This document shows positions 48,827-56,203 of a DNA stretch of 56,203 nt, in pieces. Source of the stretch: Candidatus Omnitrophota bacterium (GTDB lineage: Bacteria; Omnitrophota; Gorgyraeia; Gygaellales; Profunditerraquicolaceae); assembly GCA_030691865.1 (NCBI GenBank), contig JAUYDL010000054.1, positions 1 through 56,203 on the forward strand, written 5' to 3'. Position 1 is the stretch's first letter. Each line of letters starts with the position of its first letter. The notes beneath the pieces were generated by a model that saw only the letters and a program-made list of their open reading frames with translations, searched no databases and was not told where the DNA came from. The position numbers and the translations under genes are program-made.

Positions 48827-49651
48827 TTAATAGATTGTAATTCCGGCATAGCCCACAACGCTGCTAAAATCCCCGGTGGCATCGCCGCTGGTTTGGTATT
48901 TAATTAACTGTCCTTTTTTTGCCCCAAGAAGCTTGGCGGCCTTTATTAAGACTGAGACGGGAGCAAAGCCGCACATAGAAATATTTGATTCCTTAACTGC
49001 GATTTCTAATTTATTTTCATCTAAAGCAGTTATTGCCTGGATTGCCAATAAATCTTTTTTCTCAGCGCTTTTTTGCGATTCATAATGGGTCATATCAGAA
49101 CTGGCAACAAACATAACTGAACTGCTAAGATTGTGCTCAATAATTACAGAAGCCAACTCTTCTGCAACTTTTTTAAGTATGGACAGGTCATCGGTCATAA
49201 GAGCAATCGGGACAATTTTAAAATCGTCCCTGAAATACTGTAATATAGGCAATTCTACTTCTAATGAATGTTCATTTAAATGGGCTAAGTTATCAACTTC
49301 CAAATATCTGGATTTCTTTAGAAATAAATTTGCCAGCCCGGTATCAATTTCTAAATTCCCGAAAGGGGTTTGCCAAATGCCTTGAGGCATTATGCTAAAA
49401 GCAGCTCCCAGGCCGGTGTGATTGGGCCCCAAAAGAACCACTGTATCTTTAATCTTTACTCCGGAGATGGTGCAAACAGCAACTTTTCCGGAATAGATAT
49501 ATCCTGCGTGCGGCAGAATGCACCCTAGAACATCAATCTTTTGCGCTGATTTATCCGCAAAAGAAGAAATCATCGCCTTAAGATCTTTGGAGCCTGATGG
49601 ATAAAATTGCCCGGCTACAACAGGCTTACGTAAATTAATTGGCCTCATCAA
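48827..49651 (-). CDS. MEMO1 family protein (AmmeMemoRadiSam system protein B type)
   Basis: 274 residues. RKPVVAGQFYPSG start, then GCILPHAGYIYSGKVAV, VLLGPNHTGLGAAFSI, HLNEHSLEVELPILQYF and VASSDMTHYESQ. The His/Cys residues of the dioxygenase-like fold are present. In the AmmeMemoRadiSam system it goes with an AMMECR1 protein and a radical SAM enzyme; neither is adjacent, so here it acts alone or with distant partners. Overlaps the TIM-barrel gene by four bases. Confidence 0.9.
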   Translation of the reverse strand: MMRPINLRKPVVAGQFYPSGSKDLKAMISSFADKSAQKIDVLGCILPHAGYIYSGKVAVCTISGVKIKDTVVLLGPNHTGLGAAFSIMPQGIWQTPFGNLEIDTGLANLFLKKSRYLEVDNLAHLNEHSLEVELPILQYFRDDFKIVPIALMTDDLSILKKVAEELASVIIEHNLSSSVMFVASSDMTHYESQKSAEKKDLLAIQAITALDENKLEIAVKESNISMCGFAPVSVLIKAAKLLGAKKGQLIKYQTSGDATGDFSSVVGYAGITIY

Positions 49652-50574
49652 TCGTAAATCTTAGATATGAAATCCCGGCTTTTTATTAAATCTTCCGCGG
49701 TTGCCGGATAGTGAGCTTCAATAACCTTTAAGGTATCCTTCGCCAGATACGGCTTAAGCAACGCAAAATCCATTTTCCCCGCCAAAGGCGCCAGATGATC
49801 CTGGCAGCCCAGGATATCATGTAAATGCACCCCGATTAAACTGTTTCCATAAAGATCCAGAAAATCCTTATGCTTGGCAAGGCCTAAGTTTTCCATCAGC
49901 TGGGCATGCCCGGTATCATGCCAATAGTAAATTTGAGAATTATAAAATTTCTTAAGGATAACACCGATCTCAAAAATATCCGGAATCTCACAATGATAAA
50001 AACGCGTCTCGACACCTAAAAACACACCTTTTATTTTTGCGTAGGTATTTAATTCATCCAGGCTATTTAAGGCCTGCTCAAAGAAAGCCGGTGCATGGCT
50101 ATTTCTTTGACGGATCATTTCTTCTTTTAACTTGATAAAATCTGCTTGATCCTTAAACCCCTGGTTATAAAGATTAATCAACTGCCGGGTTAAATCAGGA
50201 ATCTGGACTCTACCGCAATGCAAAACCACCGCCTTAGCTCCCAATCTACTGGCAGTATCAATGCTGGATTTTGTATATTTAACCGCTAAAAAACGCTCTT
50301 GTTTGTCCAGAGAAGCTAAGGAGTAACAATCCGGCAAAGCCTGGTTAGGAGTAAGCCCGTCAGGAATAGGGCAGTAATTATGCAGACTCTGGATACTGAT
50401 TCCCAGCCTACGGGATTCCTTGGCAATGCTATCCACCAAACTAGAGCTAAGGTTAAAACTTAATTCAATGGCTTTAAAACCAAGTTGATTTATTTCAAAG
50501 AGCAGTTTCGCCCCATCATTAAATCGATGAGCGTTCCAAGAAGTAGAAATCGCAAGATTTCCGCGTAAAGTCAT
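49648..50574 (-). CDS. Sugar phosphate isomerase/epimerase-like TIM-barrel protein
   Basis: 308 residues. AP endonuclease 2/xylose isomerase-like barrel: GFKAIELSFN, SLHNYCPIPDG, AVVLHCGRV, GVFLGVETRFYHCEIPDI, YYWHDTGHAQLMENLGL and GVHLHDILGCQDHLAPL. The His, Glu and Asp ligands of the metal site are all visible. Substrate unknown. Begins 2 bases after the rpsU stop. Confidence 0.88.
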   Translation of the reverse strand: MTLRGNLAISTSWNAHRFNDGAKLLFEINQLGFKAIELSFNLSSSLVDSIAKESRRLGISIQSLHNYCPIPDGLTPNQALPDCYSLASLDKQERFLAVKYTKSSIDTASRLGAKAVVLHCGRVQIPDLTRQLINLYNQGFKDQADFIKLKEEMIRQRNSHAPAFFEQALNSLDELNTYAKIKGVFLGVETRFYHCEIPDIFEIGVILKKFYNSQIYYWHDTGHAQLMENLGLAKHKDFLDLYGNSLIGVHLHDILGCQDHLAPLAGKMDFALLKPYLAKDTLKVIEAHYPATAEDLIKSRDFISKIYD

Positions 50575-50576
50575 GC

Positions 50577-50741
50577 TTATTTTCTGGTAGACTTAGCTTT
50601 CTTCCTCTTGCGTTCGCTGGGTTTCTCATAATGCTTGCGATCACGCACTTCCCGTAAAATTCCTTCCTGCTCAATTTTTTTCTTAAAACGGCGCAAAGCA
50701 GATTCAAAAGATTCGTCTTTTTTAACTTCAACTTGTGTCAA
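50577..50741 (-). CDS. rpsU: Ribosomal protein S21 (TTG start)
   Basis: 54 residues: [39 protein letters not shown] and a Lys/Arg tail. An in-frame ATG at 50750 touches the GGAG directly and cannot be used well; the TTG at 50741 is nine bases from AAAGGAG and gives the exact normal S21 start (M-T-x-V-x-V). TTG is therefore preferred. First gene of the operon reading into the TIM-barrel, MEMO, DUF1844 and Trm112 genes. Confidence 0.93.
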   Translation of the reverse strand: MTQVEVKKDESFESALRRFKKKIEQEGILREVRDRKHYEKPSERKRKKAKSTRK

Positions 50742-50778
50742 TATAATCATCTCCTTTCGTGTATAATTTTAGATATTT

Positions 50779-50807
50779 AATATACCATTCTTTTAAAAAA
50801 GTGTCAA
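50779..50807 (-). promoter_or_regulatory. Promoter of rpsU
   Basis: Minus strand: TTGACA (50807-50802), 17 bases, TATATT (50784-50779), with TGG before the -10. Very close to consensus, as expected for a ribosomal protein gene. Confidence 0.85.
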
Positions 50808-50827
50808 TAATTACGGTCTTAAAACCA

Positions 50828-50871
50828 GGGGACGGTTCTATTTTTTAAATTTAAAAAATAGAACCGTCCCC
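50828..50871. repeat. R1 repeat, perfect 44-base palindrome
   Basis: The two 22-base halves (50828-50849 and 50850-50871) are exact inverses with no loop. Located between tonB and the rpsU promoter. Confidence 0.95.
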
Positions 50872-50883
50872 ATGATTTTTAGT

Positions 50884-51588
50884 CTATTCTATTTCAAAAG
50901 AAATTATGATATTAAAAGATAGCTGGGGGTAATCAAGTTCTTTGGGAAAATTGGGGAAAGGCGAGGCGTCTTTAACGCTCCTTAACGCGATATCCCTCAG
51001 GTAATCATTGACAGCTGACCTCTCTTCAACTAAGCGCACATCCTTAATGTAACCGTCATTAGAAATAACAAAAGAGACATAGACCTCCCCGATTTCATTG
51101 TGCGTATAATTTTGGTAAGCACTGCGGCGGATCTTCTCCCTGACGATCTGATAATAGCTAATATAGCTGGGATTATCAATCTTAGCCATCTCTATCGTCG
51201 GTAAGGTGATCTTCTTTTTTATCGCCAACACCTGCGAATTTATGAAGGTTGGCTTGGCAAAATCCGGAGGCTTATTTAACATAACCTTTGACCCTTTGAA
51301 GACATTCTCCCGCTCGACATAAGGCGGCGGAACCCTGCTGCCTGAGCCAATTTTGGCATCAAGATTTAAAAAAGGATCAGACTTAAAAACCCGACTTCCC
51401 GAATCAGGCTTAGCCAGCGACTTAAGCAATGGCTTGGTTTGCGGATTCTCTTTAATATAACGCACTTCTATCGTCTGTTTTTTCGGCGGCGGAGAAAATG
51501 GGTTTAGATTGGGGCTTTGCAAAAGTATAGCCCCATGGGTAAGTAACGAAATAGCAAAAGTAACTCGCAAGATTCGATCGGAAACCAT
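50884..51588 (-). CDS. tonB: TonB family protein
   Basis: 234 residues. One N-terminal hydrophobic segment (about 8-25), a Pro/Lys/Ser-rich periplasmic stretch (about 30-145) and a TonB C-terminal domain (about 150-234): YTHNEIGEVYVSFVISNDGYIKDVRLVEERS, then LRDIALRSVKDASPFPNFP. Transfers energy from ExbBD to outer-membrane receptors; one such receptor is encoded at 55409-56203. No exbB or exbD in the window. Confidence 0.88.
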   Translation of the reverse strand: MVSDRILRVTFAISLLTHGAILLQSPNLNPFSPPPKKQTIEVRYIKENPQTKPLLKSLAKPDSGSRVFKSDPFLNLDAKIGSGSRVPPPYVERENVFKGSKVMLNKPPDFAKPTFINSQVLAIKKKITLPTIEMAKIDNPSYISYYQIVREKIRRSAYQNYTHNEIGEVYVSFVISNDGYIKDVRLVEERSAVNDYLRDIALRSVKDASPFPNFPKELDYPQLSFNIIISFEIE

Positions 51589-51599
51589 AATTTATTTTA

Positions 51600-51659
51600 T
51601 CATAAAACCTCATCATCATAAATCGGCTGCTTACAATGCGAACAGGTATATTCTGGCAT
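51600..51659 (-). pseudogene. 5' fragment of a small zinc-ribbon gene
   Basis: 19 residues, MPEYTCSHCKQPIYDDEVL, then a stop. The same words appear at 55052-55231 (THCKQSIDDEALLCFYCGQSL plus a membrane tail), where the 5' end is missing. So this is the first half of that kind of protein cut short. Confidence 0.6.
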
Positions 51660-51670
51660 AATCTAACACT

Positions 51671-51719
51671 CGTTTCTTTCTCTATTTTTCTAAATTAATC
51701 TAGAGAAAAATAGAAACGG
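51671..51719. repeat. Inverted repeat related to R1
   Basis: CGTTTCTTTCTCTATTTTTC (51671 on) faces AGAGAAAAATAGAAACGG (to 51719). The AAAAATAGAAACG arm matches the diverged R1 form at 17211-17282. Confidence 0.6.
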
Positions 51720-51736
51720 CCTCTTTTATTACCTTC

Positions 51737-53575
51737 TCATTTCAAATTATCTTCTGTATACATCGATAATTCCAACAAGTGTTCTAAGAGCTGTTCAGGA
51801 GGTTCACCAACAAAATTATGCAGCACAAGCTCTTTCGCAAAAAGGCGGGAAATATAACGCAGCTTCCTCATGCGTTCTTTCCCAGCGTAAATAAAGTCGC
51901 GATGGCCGCTATTTATTATTATAATGTTGCGTTTTTCATCGTAACGCGAGCGCCACATCTGGCCGACGGCACTTTCCAATGTATAACTTGGCAAACCTTT
52001 TTTTGAAAATTCATTGTTTTCAACAGGCGCTTTCAGTAAAGAGTCTACAATCGTAATTATGCTTTCCGCCTCACATACTGTCTCAAGCTGCCGGATGGTA
52101 ACCTTCAACTTACATAAGGCGGGTTCATCAGAAGCGCTAAAGATAACGAATTCTCCGTCTTTTTTATCAAGTTGTCCTTTCCCTTCAATGATTGCCCATT
52201 CATATGAAAGATTCTGTTCTATCTGCCGTCTGCTACGGTCTAGTCCAATGGCATGAAAAGTTTTTGTCGTATTTACAGGCAAAATCGCTGAACCGGGCTG
52301 AATTCTGGCAGAAAACAACGGACCTGCAACTTCAAAAAATTCCTTTTGCGCCGCCTGTTTTCTTTCGCTATGATGCTCTCCTTCAAGAATCAAAGAATAA
52401 TTTTTAGCCCCTTCTACGGATGATGTCCGCGAAGTACTTTTTTCAGGCATATCAAACCAATCATATTCTTCTCGGGGCAAACTTAGCATTGCATTTAAAA
52501 ATGCCTTTTGTACAGAACGAAGTATATTCTTGCTCATACGTTCTTCTTCGGCCTTACTTTGTTCTAATACTATTACATTAAGGCGTCCTTTTAGATTAAT
52601 CAACGAATCACAGAATACTGCAAAATGCTCATCCTGGATAATCCCATCTCGGGTACCGGGAGTAAGATGTAAAAACGGAACATCAATGACTCCTTGAAAA
52701 TAACCGGAAGCCCACGGTTCGCATTGGAAGAGATCTAAAACAGTAATGTTTGGCAATACGCGCGTTCCCGAACGAAATAGGCTGATGCAGTTTTCCGGAT
52801 TTCTTTCGGTAAGATATAGTTCCACATATACATCACCAAAAGGTGTATTTATCCGGGGTAAATCATGAATAAGCCGGCCTTCATACTGGCGAGGTTCAAC
52901 ATTGAATTCAAGGCGGCTGGTACGATCAATTATTCTTATCAAAACGGCCGAATGCCTGATTCTATCCCTAAGCTCCGAGGCTAGATAGTGCTGAATTTTT
53001 TCGCCATTAAGATTACGAATTCCTGCAAGCAAACGAGAAATTATCAACTGCGTGCCCTTGACAGGTAAGAGGCGGGGCCGAGGAATAACTACATAACCGG
53101 GCATACCTTTTTTCATTTCCATCTGATACGCTTTTCCATCCCTGCCTGACGATATGATCATTAACTCATGGCCAACTGTCCAAAAACTCAAAAGTCCTAT
53201 GCCAAATTCCCCTTGGATATTCTGAGCACCCTCCTGTTTTAGCCGGTGTTTCAGAGAATCGCAAATATGGGTTGCAACATACTTGAAATCAGGCATGCCA
53301 TCTTCAGCGCATGGAATCCCTTGCCCATCATCAATAACCTTTAAATATTGCTGGTCATGTTCTTTACCGCGGATAATGGTAACGTGGCGGGCTTGGGCAT
53401 CAATACTGTTTTCGACAAATTCAGCTATTGCCTTTAACGGATTATTCTGAGAAAGCGCGATAATTGTAATAGCATTCCAATCATCGCCAATGCGTAGACG
53501 CCCCTGACTCTTCTTTTGTATCTTTTTCATACTAGCCTTCTTTAATACTCTTAAAGAATCCTGGATATGCCCCAT
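51737..53575 (-). CDS. GHKL (Hsp90/MutL/MORC-like) ATPase of unknown function
   Basis: 612 residues. Bergerat-fold ATP site: N-box AEFVENSIDAQA (Glu52-Asn56), DDGQGIP (Asp83), GEFGIGLLSFW (Gly122-127). A transducer-like region runs to about 290 (HLTPGTRDGIIQD), a helical segment to about 380, then an Ig-like beta region (about 425-510; PVNTTKTFHAIGLD, CKLKVTI) and a C-terminal domain with RNIIIINSGHRDFIYAGK (about 550). I know no named family with this order. The MORC/MutL-like head with extra modules recalls proteins found in prokaryotic conflict systems. The AAA/DUF4143 gene is 25 bases upstream. Confidence 0.8.
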   Translation of the reverse strand: MGHIQDSLRVLKKASMKKIQKKSQGRLRIGDDWNAITIIALSQNNPLKAIAEFVENSIDAQARHVTIIRGKEHDQQYLKVIDDGQGIPCAEDGMPDFKYVATHICDSLKHRLKQEGAQNIQGEFGIGLLSFWTVGHELMIISSGRDGKAYQMEMKKGMPGYVVIPRPRLLPVKGTQLIISRLLAGIRNLNGEKIQHYLASELRDRIRHSAVLIRIIDRTSRLEFNVEPRQYEGRLIHDLPRINTPFGDVYVELYLTERNPENCISLFRSGTRVLPNITVLDLFQCEPWASGYFQGVIDVPFLHLTPGTRDGIIQDEHFAVFCDSLINLKGRLNVIVLEQSKAEEERMSKNILRSVQKAFLNAMLSLPREEYDWFDMPEKSTSRTSSVEGAKNYSLILEGEHHSERKQAAQKEFFEVAGPLFSARIQPGSAILPVNTTKTFHAIGLDRSRRQIEQNLSYEWAIIEGKGQLDKKDGEFVIFSASDEPALCKLKVTIRQLETVCEAESIITIVDSLLKAPVENNEFSKKGLPSYTLESAVGQMWRSRYDEKRNIIIINSGHRDFIYAGKERMRKLRYISRLFAKELVLHNFVGEPPEQLLEHLLELSMYTEDNLK

Positions 53576-53600
53576 ATCTTTAAGAACACATCTAAACCCT

Positions 53601-54932
53601 TTATAAGCCGATCGCGCTTTCTTCAGCCAATAGCCATTTCCTTAGAGGCACCATCTTTACCGTATAACCGTTCAGTTTTTCTTCGCCTTCTGTTGCGTCC
53701 GTGATAATAGCCGCATCTGTAATATTCAAATCTTTCATGCCTTTATGAAGGCTACGCAATTCTCGAGCCTTTGTTTTCTCATCCCGTATATTCCAGCAAA
53801 CTTGTATCATACTCGTTACTTTCAATCCGTGTTTAATAACGAAATCAACCTCGCGATGCTGGGTATCTTTCCAGTAAAAAAGCTCTACTTGGGGATCAAG
53901 GATTTGCTTTCGCTTTAAAGCTAGAAAAACAATATTCTCCGCAAGCCTTCCGATATTCTCAGAAAATCTAAAACCCAGTGAATTACATAATCCTGTGTCG
54001 ATCGCGTATATTTTGCGCGGGCTTTTTTCCTGCTCTTTTACCTTATAAGAAAACCGTTTAAGCAAAAAAATGAGATACACATCCTCAAAATACCCTGAAA
54101 ACCGTTCAATCGTATTGGTATGGACCTGAAGGGATTTTCCAGCTGATGTAAATGTTACAAGATTCGAGGCATTACTGAGATAATACTTGATCAACGCTTT
54201 CATTGCCGGAGTTTTCCTGACACGAAATCTTTTAAGAAGATCTTTCGTTAGAAGGTCATCAAAATAATTTAACAAAACTTCTGTCTTCTTCACCGATAAT
54301 GCCACTTCCGGAAACGAACCCGCCTCTATATATTTATAAAGAAGCCCATCTATCTCTGCCTCTTTACCAACGATATCAAAGGCGCTTTTTACTTCCACTT
54401 TGTTAAACAGTAAATACTCCGCGAAAGATAGCGGAAAAACCGTAAGATCAAGATGCCGTCCTGTAAGAAGTGTCCCTAATTCCCGGCTTAACAAATGAGC
54501 ATTTGAACCGGAAACAATAATTTTCGCTTTCTTTAGCTCGTGCATCGTGCGAACCCATTTTTCCCATCCAGCTACTTCCTGAATTTCATCAAGAAAAATG
54601 TATGGCGTATCTGTTGGAGATAAAAATCCTTTATAAACATCATAAACTTGAGCAAGTAGTTTTGTGTCAAGAGGCGTGAATCGCGGGTCTTCAAAATTAA
54701 CAAAAAGAATATTCTCTCTCCTTACTCCTTTATCAGAAAGCCTTCTTGCCATCTGACGCATTAGATATGATTTGCCCGCGCGTCTTGGCCCGGTTATAGT
54801 TATTATCTGATTAGACCCCGTAATAAAAGCTTCTAATCTGTTAAGGTAGACGCTTCTGATAGTGCCAATATCTTGTTGGCCTTCCCAATCATTCCAATCT
54901 TTCAATATGGCTAATATCTCATTTTTGTCCAT
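53601..54932 (-). CDS. AAA ATPase with DUF4143 domain
   Basis: 443 residues. Walker A TGPRRAGKS (47-55), Walker B TPYIFLDEIQEVAGWEKWVR, LLTGRHLDLTVFPLSFAEYL, then the DUF4143 part (about 225-420) with GRLAENIVFLALKR, FYWKDTQHREVDFVIKHG. Very common in bacteria and archaea, often horizontally acquired, function unclear. It has its own strong promoter and may be cotranscribed with the GHKL gene 25 bases downstream. Confidence 0.93.
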   Translation of the reverse strand: MDKNEILAILKDWNDWEGQQDIGTIRSVYLNRLEAFITGSNQIITITGPRRAGKSYLMRQMARRLSDKGVRRENILFVNFEDPRFTPLDTKLLAQVYDVYKGFLSPTDTPYIFLDEIQEVAGWEKWVRTMHELKKAKIIVSGSNAHLLSRELGTLLTGRHLDLTVFPLSFAEYLLFNKVEVKSAFDIVGKEAEIDGLLYKYIEAGSFPEVALSVKKTEVLLNYFDDLLTKDLLKRFRVRKTPAMKALIKYYLSNASNLVTFTSAGKSLQVHTNTIERFSGYFEDVYLIFLLKRFSYKVKEQEKSPRKIYAIDTGLCNSLGFRFSENIGRLAENIVFLALKRKQILDPQVELFYWKDTQHREVDFVIKHGLKVTSMIQVCWNIRDEKTKARELRSLHKGMKDLNITDAAIITDATEGEEKLNGYTVKMVPLRKWLLAEESAIGL

Positions 54933-54984
54933 TAACTACACTCCTATTGTCCAAAATTCATCAATCTTGTGCATTACAGAACAA

Positions 54985-55013
54985 AATATACGTCAAAATA
55001 GCCATTTTGTCAA
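54985..55013 (-). promoter_or_regulatory. Promoter of the AAA/GHKL genes
   Basis: Minus strand: TTGACA (55013-55008), 17 bases, TATATT (54990-54985). Start of transcription would be near 54978, 46 bases before the ATG; AGGAG precedes the gene. Confidence 0.85.
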
Positions 55014-55051
55014 CTGTTTTTTGCCAGTTTTGAAATTGAAACTAATTTACC

Positions 55052-55231
55052 CTATCTAATCATAAGGATCATAAAACTAACCAACACCGTAGCTACGATA
55101 ATTACAATAACTATTTTATGCGCAGGATATTTTAACTTACCCATAAAACCTATTCCCCGGTTAAGGCTTTGGCCACAGTAAAAACAGAGCAAGGCCTCAT
55201 CATCAATCGACTGTTTACAATGCGTAAAAGT
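55052..55231 (-). pseudogene. Zinc-ribbon plus membrane-helix protein lacking its 5' end
   Basis: Reads THCKQSIDDEALLCFYCGQSLNRG, then KYPAHKIVIVIIVATVLVS and ends MILMIR. Cys pairs HCK.. and CFYC form a ribbon, and one transmembrane helix closes the chain. No start codon: upstream codons run straight into an R1 array beginning at 55236, which appears to have replaced the N-terminus. Compare 51600-51659, which has the missing start. Confidence 0.6.
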
Positions 55232-55235
55232 AAAA

Positions 55236-55408
55236 GGGGACGGTTCTATTAAGCGTAAAAGGGGACGGTTCTATTAAGTAAAAGGGGACGGTTCTATTAA
55301 GCGATTTTATGAAAGATAGAACCGTCCCCTTTATTATTAGTCCCCTTTATTACAGTACAGGGTGTCCCCTTTCAGGACGTCCCCTTCTATCCAGGACGTC
55401 CCCTTCTA
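55236..55408. repeat. R1 repeat array (three forward, one inverted, decayed copies)
   Basis: GGGGACGGTTCTATT at 55236, 55261 and 55284; inverse ending 55329; then decayed CCCC copies, including two direct copies of CCAGGACGTCCCCTTCTAT-type wording (about 55370-55408). The array runs up to the stop codon of the TonB-dependent receptor gene (55409-55411). Confidence 0.9.
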
Positions 55409-56203
55409 TCAAAATTTAGCTTCAGCTCCCAAAGTAAATGTTCTTCCCGGGGCGGGATTAAAATATTTAGTTTTAGGAGTGCCGCTTACAGAACCATATA
55501 AATTATATTCTTTATCCAGTAGATTATCAACGGCTAGGAAAATTTTCATCATTTTATATTGATAGCTAATTTTCGTATCCGCTGTTACGTAACTCGAAAG
55601 CTTATTATCGTTTGTCGAATCAATATACGAACTACCAATATACGCGACAATTAAATCCCAGCTAAGGCCAAACTCAGTGGTAAAATGTAGCCCTGAACTT
55701 GCTTTGTGTATAGGAATATTAGTCAAATATTTGCCAGCGTTGCTACCATTTTCATTCTTCGCTCTGGAATAAGTGTAATTCGCAAAGATTGACCATGATT
55801 TATTTATTTTAAAATCTAAACCCGTCTCTATTCCTTTATGGGAAGTTTTTCCGTAGTTCTGATATTTACTGGTACCATCCTCATACCGCTCTAACCAAAT
55901 CTCATTATCAAGCTCCATCCAGTACAAACTTATGTTTGCTTTTAAAAATTCGTTAAAAAAATGGTGTAATCCCATTTCATAATTTACTGCTTCTTCAGGT
56001 ACAAGACTGGTATTAGCTGAAGCACCATAAGTAAACATCTGGCCTATTGTAGGAGTCCTAAAAGCCTGAGCATAGTTAGCATAAAAACTGGAATCTCTCT
56101 GATACATATATACTAAACTACATCTCGGGGTTATTTTAGACATTTTTTCCGTTTTTGAATTATTTACGGTATTACGGTCGTCAAAATCAAAATCTACCCA
56201 ATC
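55409..56203 (-). CDS. TonB-dependent receptor, C-terminal part (5' end beyond window)
   Basis: At least 264 residues; the frame stays open to base 56203 (DWVDFDFDD at the edge), so the gene starts outside. SKITPRCSLVYMY, RDSSFYANYAQAFRTPTIGQM, VNYEMGLHHFF, GIETGLDFKINKSWSIFANYTYSRAK and the closing LAVDNLLDKEYNLYGS with terminal PGRTFTLGAEAKF are typical strands of the 22-strand receptor barrel; the chain ends in Phe. Ligand (siderophore, cobalamin or sugar) cannot be read from this part. Works with TonB, encoded at 50884. Confidence 0.92.
   Translation of the reverse strand, partial: DWVDFDFDDRNTVNNSKTEKMSKITPRCSLVYMYQRDSSFYANYAQAFRTPTIGQMFTYGASANTSLVPEEAVNYEMGLHHFFNEFLKANISLYWMELDNEIWLERYEDGTSKYQNYGKTSHKGIETGLDFKINKSWSIFANYTYSRAKNENGSNAGKYLTNIPIHKASSGLHFTTEFGLSWDLIVAYIGSSYIDSTNDNKLSSYVTADTKISYQYKMMKIFLAVDNLLDKEYNLYGSVSGTPKTKYFNPAPGRTFTLGAEAKF

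Overview
The window looks like a chromosome segment of a diderm, probably anaerobic bacterium of the PVC superphylum, most likely a candidate Omnitrophota lineage. Signs of an outer membrane are the porin-like and TonB-dependent receptor C-termini at the two ends, a TonB protein, LpoB/CsgG-type lipoproteins and the heptose genes gmhA-rfaE2. The PVC clue is a small basic protein (32284-32586) of the family known mainly from Chlamydiae/Verrucomicrobia relatives. The placement is inferred from gene content only; there is no rRNA here.

Layout. 1-5426 (+): end of an outer-membrane barrel, then an envelope lipoprotein operon (COG3014-like TPR protein, unknown lipoprotein, LpoB-like, YcfL/DUF1425-like, and a CsgG-trypsin fusion). 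5560-9330 (+): a GH57 alpha-glucan enzyme, then from its own promoter a membrane-anchored jelly-roll protein, a ParA-type ATPase carrying a C-terminal glycogen-binding CBM48 domain, and a DUF4870 membrane protein. I regard this as the most novel unit: a possible system that positions or segregates alpha-glucan granules. 9397-11257 (+): small DNA/RNA-related genes and regulators (ORF6N, DUF134, HTH). 11483-14889 (-): an SOS-type block (KilA-N remnant, DinD, LexA, a small companion protein and a Y-family polymerase). 15055-17153 (-): a CstA transporter gene with a one-base frameshift, flanked by two related small membrane proteins. 17280-28337 (-): mixed metabolism and small zinc-ribbon/PilZ genes. 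28460-29760 (+): an ExeA-like ATPase and a GspB-like partner. 29743-50741 (-): long runs of tightly packed housekeeping genes including aroB, a site-2 protease, dgt, thiamine genes, gmhA/rfaE2, a probably PPi-dependent phosphofructokinase, Asp23/AmaP, accC-accB-efp-M24 peptidase-aroQ, a MEMO protein and rpsU. 50884-56203 (-): TonB, an unusual GHKL ATPase, an AAA/DUF4143 ATPase and a TonB-dependent receptor.

Three interspersed repeat families recur. R1 has a GGGGACGGTTCTATTTTT arm and its inverse, in eight places counting two arrays, plus diverged relatives. R2 is a GC-rich hairpin of the form ACACCCGCGC...GCGCGGGTGT, often nested and often touching stop codons, at seven places. R3 is a roughly 30-41 base palindromic element found four times; two copies lie in frame inside coding genes, one covers the start of a gene and one lies in a leader.

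One tRNA gene, tRNA-Gly(CCC), is present. I found no rRNA, CRISPR array, complete insertion sequence or riboswitch. Several broken genes are recorded: cstA, a KilA-N fragment, a GIY-YIG fragment and two zinc-ribbon fragments.
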